Source of the DNA: Pseudideonella sakaiensis
GTDB lineage: Bacteria > Pseudomonadota > Gammaproteobacteria > Burkholderiales > Burkholderiaceae_C
Assembly (NCBI RefSeq): GCF_001293525.1
Contig: NZ_BBYR01000006.1
Location: forward strand, 1 to 64,000
Reading direction: 5' to 3'
DNA length: 64,000 nucleotides
This document shows, piece by piece, positions 61,856 to 64,000 of the stretch. The position numbers were made by a program, and so were the translations under genes. Below the pieces are notes generated by a model. It saw only the letters and a program-made list of their open reading frames with translations. It was not told where the DNA came from and made no database searches. The stretch's first letter is position 1; each line of letters begins with the position of its first letter.

Positions 61856-63301
61856 ATGGCCAAGAGCGGGCAAGAAGGGCAAGCCAAGTTGGAGCGCGCC
61901 AAGCCGGAACAGGCCCGGCCGGCAACGGGCCCGGCGATTGCGCTGAGCCCGGAGGGCTTCGCACGCGACCAGGGCCTGCCGGTGTACCGGCAGCTGTATG
62001 CGTCGATCAAGGCGGCCATCCTCGCGGGCACGTTCCCGGACGGTGCGCGGCTGCCTTCCTCGCGCAGCCTGGCCACGCAGCTCTCGCTGTCGCGCACCAC
62101 GGTCGACCTCGCCTACAACCTGCTCGCCGGAGACGGCCTGGTGCAAGGGCGCACGGCCCGGGGCACGCTCGTCACCAGCCGCGTCCGCAAGGTCGGCGGT
62201 GCGCGCGGCGAAGCCGCGCGGCCCAGCCCGGATCGCCAGGCCATCGCGCCGATGCCGCTGGCGCCGGACTGCGCGGCAGTGGATCTGTTCCCGCGCGCGA
62301 TCTGGGCCCGGCTCGCCACACGGACCGCGAAACGCCTGCTGCCGGAGGACCTGTGCCAGGGCGATCCCGCGGGCGTGCCGCGCCTGCGGGAAGCCATCGC
62401 CAACCGCACGCGGCTCCTGCGCGGCGTGGAGTGCGATGCGCGCCAGGTGTTCGTCACCGCCGGCACCGGCGGCGCGGTGCTGCTGTGCGCAGCGGCGCTG
62501 GAGCTGGTGGGGCGGCCGGTGGTCGGAGACACCTCGACGCTGTCCAGCGCGGTGGGCCAGGCACTGGCATTGCTGGGCGTGGCGCCCGCCGCGCCGGACG
62601 TGCAGGCGGGCTGCCAGGGCCGGTGGCCGGCCGCGGCCTGCGCATGGCTGACCGTGGACGACTTCCTGCTGAGGGACTGCGTGCCCGACTCTGCCGCGAT
62701 CGGCGCGCTCGGGCAGTGGGCGCGCACGCAGGCGGCATGGCTCATCGAGGAGGACCACGACCTCGACCTGTTCCAGGACAGCTTCCATGCGTCGATGCTG
62801 GTGGGCAACGCAGCGGCGCAGGACCGTTCGATCTACCTCGGTTCGTTCGCGCGCAGCCTCTTCCCGGCGATCGACTGCGGCTTCCTGATCGTGCCGCCCG
62901 CCCAGGTCGAGCGCTTCGAGCAGGCGGCGCAGCGCATGCCCTGGGCGGCGCCCGTGCACACCCAGCGCATCGTGTCCGACTTCATCACGCAGGGCTACAT
63001 CGGCCGTTACGCCAACAGGCTGCGGCGCGCCCACGCCGAACGGCGCCGCACCGTCGCCGATGCGCTGCAGAACGGCGCTGCGACGCGGTCCCTGCAGTTC
63101 GAGTCCCACGGCAGCAGCCTCGTCGCGCGCTTGCGCCCGGCACAGGCCGAAGCCCTGCAGCCCGTGTTGCGGGCCTCGGGCCTGGGGGCCGCAGTGGTCG
63201 ATGGCCCCACGGTACCCCGGCCGCTGCTGCGCGTGGGCTACGCGGGCACGCCGCCGAAGGAACTCTGGGCCGCCATCGCGCGGCTCGACGCGCTGCTGTG
63301 A
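61856..63301 (+). CDS. MocR/GntR-like regulator with degenerate aminotransferase domain
   Basis: 481 residues. GntR winged HTH at about 42-108 (LPVYRQLYASIKAAILAGTF, RLPSSRSLATQLSLSRTTVD). The C-terminal part is the fold-type I aminotransferase domain of MocR proteins (VFVTAGTGGAVLLCAAALEL; WLIEEDHDLDLFQDSFHAS). The PLP box, normally SFSKxLFPALRLGY, reads SFARSLFPAIDCGF: the Schiff-base Lys is Arg333 and the phosphate-binding Arg is Asp340. It probably cannot form a PLP aldimine and may sense another ligand. Divergent from the desulfinase cluster, which it likely controls. Confidence 0.9.
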   Translation: MAKSGQEGQAKLERAKPEQARPATGPAIALSPEGFARDQGLPVYRQLYASIKAAILAGTFPDGARLPSSRSLATQLSLSRTTVDLAYNLLAGDGLVQGRTARGTLVTSRVRKVGGARGEAARPSPDRQAIAPMPLAPDCAAVDLFPRAIWARLATRTAKRLLPEDLCQGDPAGVPRLREAIANRTRLLRGVECDARQVFVTAGTGGAVLLCAAALELVGRPVVGDTSTLSSAVGQALALLGVAPAAPDVQAGCQGRWPAAACAWLTVDDFLLRDCVPDSAAIGALGQWARTQAAWLIEEDHDLDLFQDSFHASMLVGNAAAQDRSIYLGSFARSLFPAIDCGFLIVPPAQVERFEQAAQRMPWAAPVHTQRIVSDFITQGYIGRYANRLRRAHAERRRTVADALQNGAATRSLQFESHGSSLVARLRPAQAEALQPVLRASGLGAAVVDGPTVPRPLLRVGYAGTPPKELWAAIARLDALL

Positions 63302-63304
63302 GGC

Positions 63305-64000
63305 TCAGTCCAGCTTACCGCCGAGCGACTTCACGACTGCAGCCCACTTCTGGATGTCGGCATCGATGAACGCGTCGAACTCTGCGGGCGTGGACCCGAC
63401 GGCCGTCATGCCCTGCCTGGACATCCAGCCGGCGATCTGCGGATCGGCCATGGCCTGCGTGATGGACTTGTGCATCTGGGCCCGTGCCGCGGCCGGGGTG
63501 CTGCGCGCCGTGATGACGCCGAAGTAGCTCTCCACCGCGAAGCCCTTGACAGTGTCGCCGATGGGCGCTGCATCGGGATAGCCTGGCAGCCGCCGGCTGC
63601 CGCCGGGGGCCAGCAGCTTGAGGCGCTTGGCCTCGAGCATCGGCGCCTGCGACACGAACGAGTCGAACAGCAGATGGAGCCGTCCGCCGATGAGGTCGGT
63701 CTGTGCCGGCGCGCTGCCCTTGTAGGGCACGTGGACCATGTCGATGCCGGCCATCTGGTTGAGCATCAAGCCGGCGAGGTGCGAACTGGACCCGATCCCG
63801 GCGGAGCCGTAGCTCAGCGTCTTGGGGTTCTTCCTGGCGTAGGCGATCAGTTCCGCCACGTTGTTCACCGGCAGCTGGTTGGTCGCGAACAGCGCGATCG
63901 GCAGCGTGCTGATCTGCGTCACACCCGCAAGGTCGCGCGCGGTGTCGTAGGGCATCTGCGCCTGGATGCTCGGATTCACCGCATAGGACGGGATGACCAG
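63305..64000 (-). CDS. Bug-family substrate-binding protein, C-terminal part (cut by the window edge)
   Basis: The minus-strand frame is open to the right edge, so the N-terminus, including the signal peptide, is outside the window. Visible: YDTARDLAGVTQISTLPIAL, SYGSAGIGSSSHLAGLMLNQ, MVHVPYKGSAPAQTDLIGGR and the end VGSTPAEFDAFIDADIQKWA, all typical of Bug proteins. Convergent with the MocR-like gene (3 nt apart). It may supply the substrate of the adjacent catabolic cluster (inference). Confidence 0.92.
   Translation of the reverse strand: MVIPSYAVNPSIQAQMPYDTARDLAGVTQISTLPIALFATNQLPVNNVAELIAYARKNPKTLSYGSAGIGSSSHLAGLMLNQMAGIDMVHVPYKGSAPAQTDLIGGRLHLLFDSFVSQAPMLEAKRLKLLAPGGSRRLPGYPDAAPIGDTVKGFAVESYFGVITARSTPAAARAQMHKSITQAMADPQIAGWMSRQGMTAVGSTPAEFDAFIDADIQKWAAVVKSLGGKLD

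Overview
The window is very GC-rich (roughly 70 %) and densely coded, with almost every codon ending in G or C. Four Bug-type (tripartite tricarboxylate) solute-binding proteins, a TRAP system, a branched-chain-amino-acid (Liv) ABC system and many LysR, LacI, MarR, MocR and PucR regulators point to a metabolically versatile betaproteobacterium of the order Burkholderiales (Comamonadaceae/Sphaerotilaceae-like). That assignment is an inference from gene content. I saw no rRNA, tRNA or CRISPR array.

Layout. 1-560: 3' part of an IS110-family transposase/recombinase, abutting the next operon. 577-6402: minus-strand operon of an SDR dehydrogenase, a Liv-type binding protein and livH-livM-livG-livF; LivF carries Arg in place of the Walker A Lys. 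A PucR/GAF regulator (6562-8562) diverges from it. 8528-17361: minus-strand group of a CaiB/BaiF CoA-transferase, a DUF1254/DUF1214 protein, a Bug protein, a carboxylesterase lipoprotein and a 1132-residue lipoprotein fusing a tannase-type esterase to a second carboxylesterase; a LysR gene diverges. 18543-21679: zinc alcohol dehydrogenase, LysR regulator, aldo/keto reductase. 21786-28511: RND efflux operon with a divergent TetR gene. 28623-30029: chemoreceptor. 30035-35648: PLP-dependent D-cysteine desulfhydrase/L-cysteate sulfo-lyase-type enzyme, TRAP transporter, alpha/beta hydrolase, LysR. 35857-42345: fructose PTS (fruB-fruK-fruA) with a divergent LacI regulator and paired operators. 42380-45325: Bug protein, sulfatase, MarR. 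45346-48136: second tannase-like lipoprotein, ArsR, SRPBCC protein. 48202-53189: hexarate catabolism (GarD, Bug protein, talarate/galactarate dehydratase) with a divergent LacI regulator. 53266-54731: a scar with VapBC and two truncated gene remnants. 54732-61766: six tightly overlapping minus-strand genes (CoA-transferase-like A and B, acetoacetyl-CoA-synthetase-like ligase, DszB-like desulfinase, TauD-family dioxygenase, Baeyer-Villiger-type flavin monooxygenase) with a divergent MocR-like regulator and another Bug gene.

The best candidate for an undescribed system is 54.7-64.0 kb. A gene that would normally be annotated as an ABC-transporter binding protein has no signal peptide and keeps the catalytic Cys/His/Arg pattern of the desulfinase DszB. 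It is translationally coupled to two oxygenases and to CoA-activating enzymes, which suggests a catabolic route for an organosulfur compound. The CoA-transferase-like pair appears to lack the usual catalytic Glu, and the MocR-like regulator has lost the PLP lysine. Together with the sulfatase and the possible cysteate lyase, the window leans toward organosulfur and plant-derived carbon sources (gallate/ferulate esters, hexarates, fructose).
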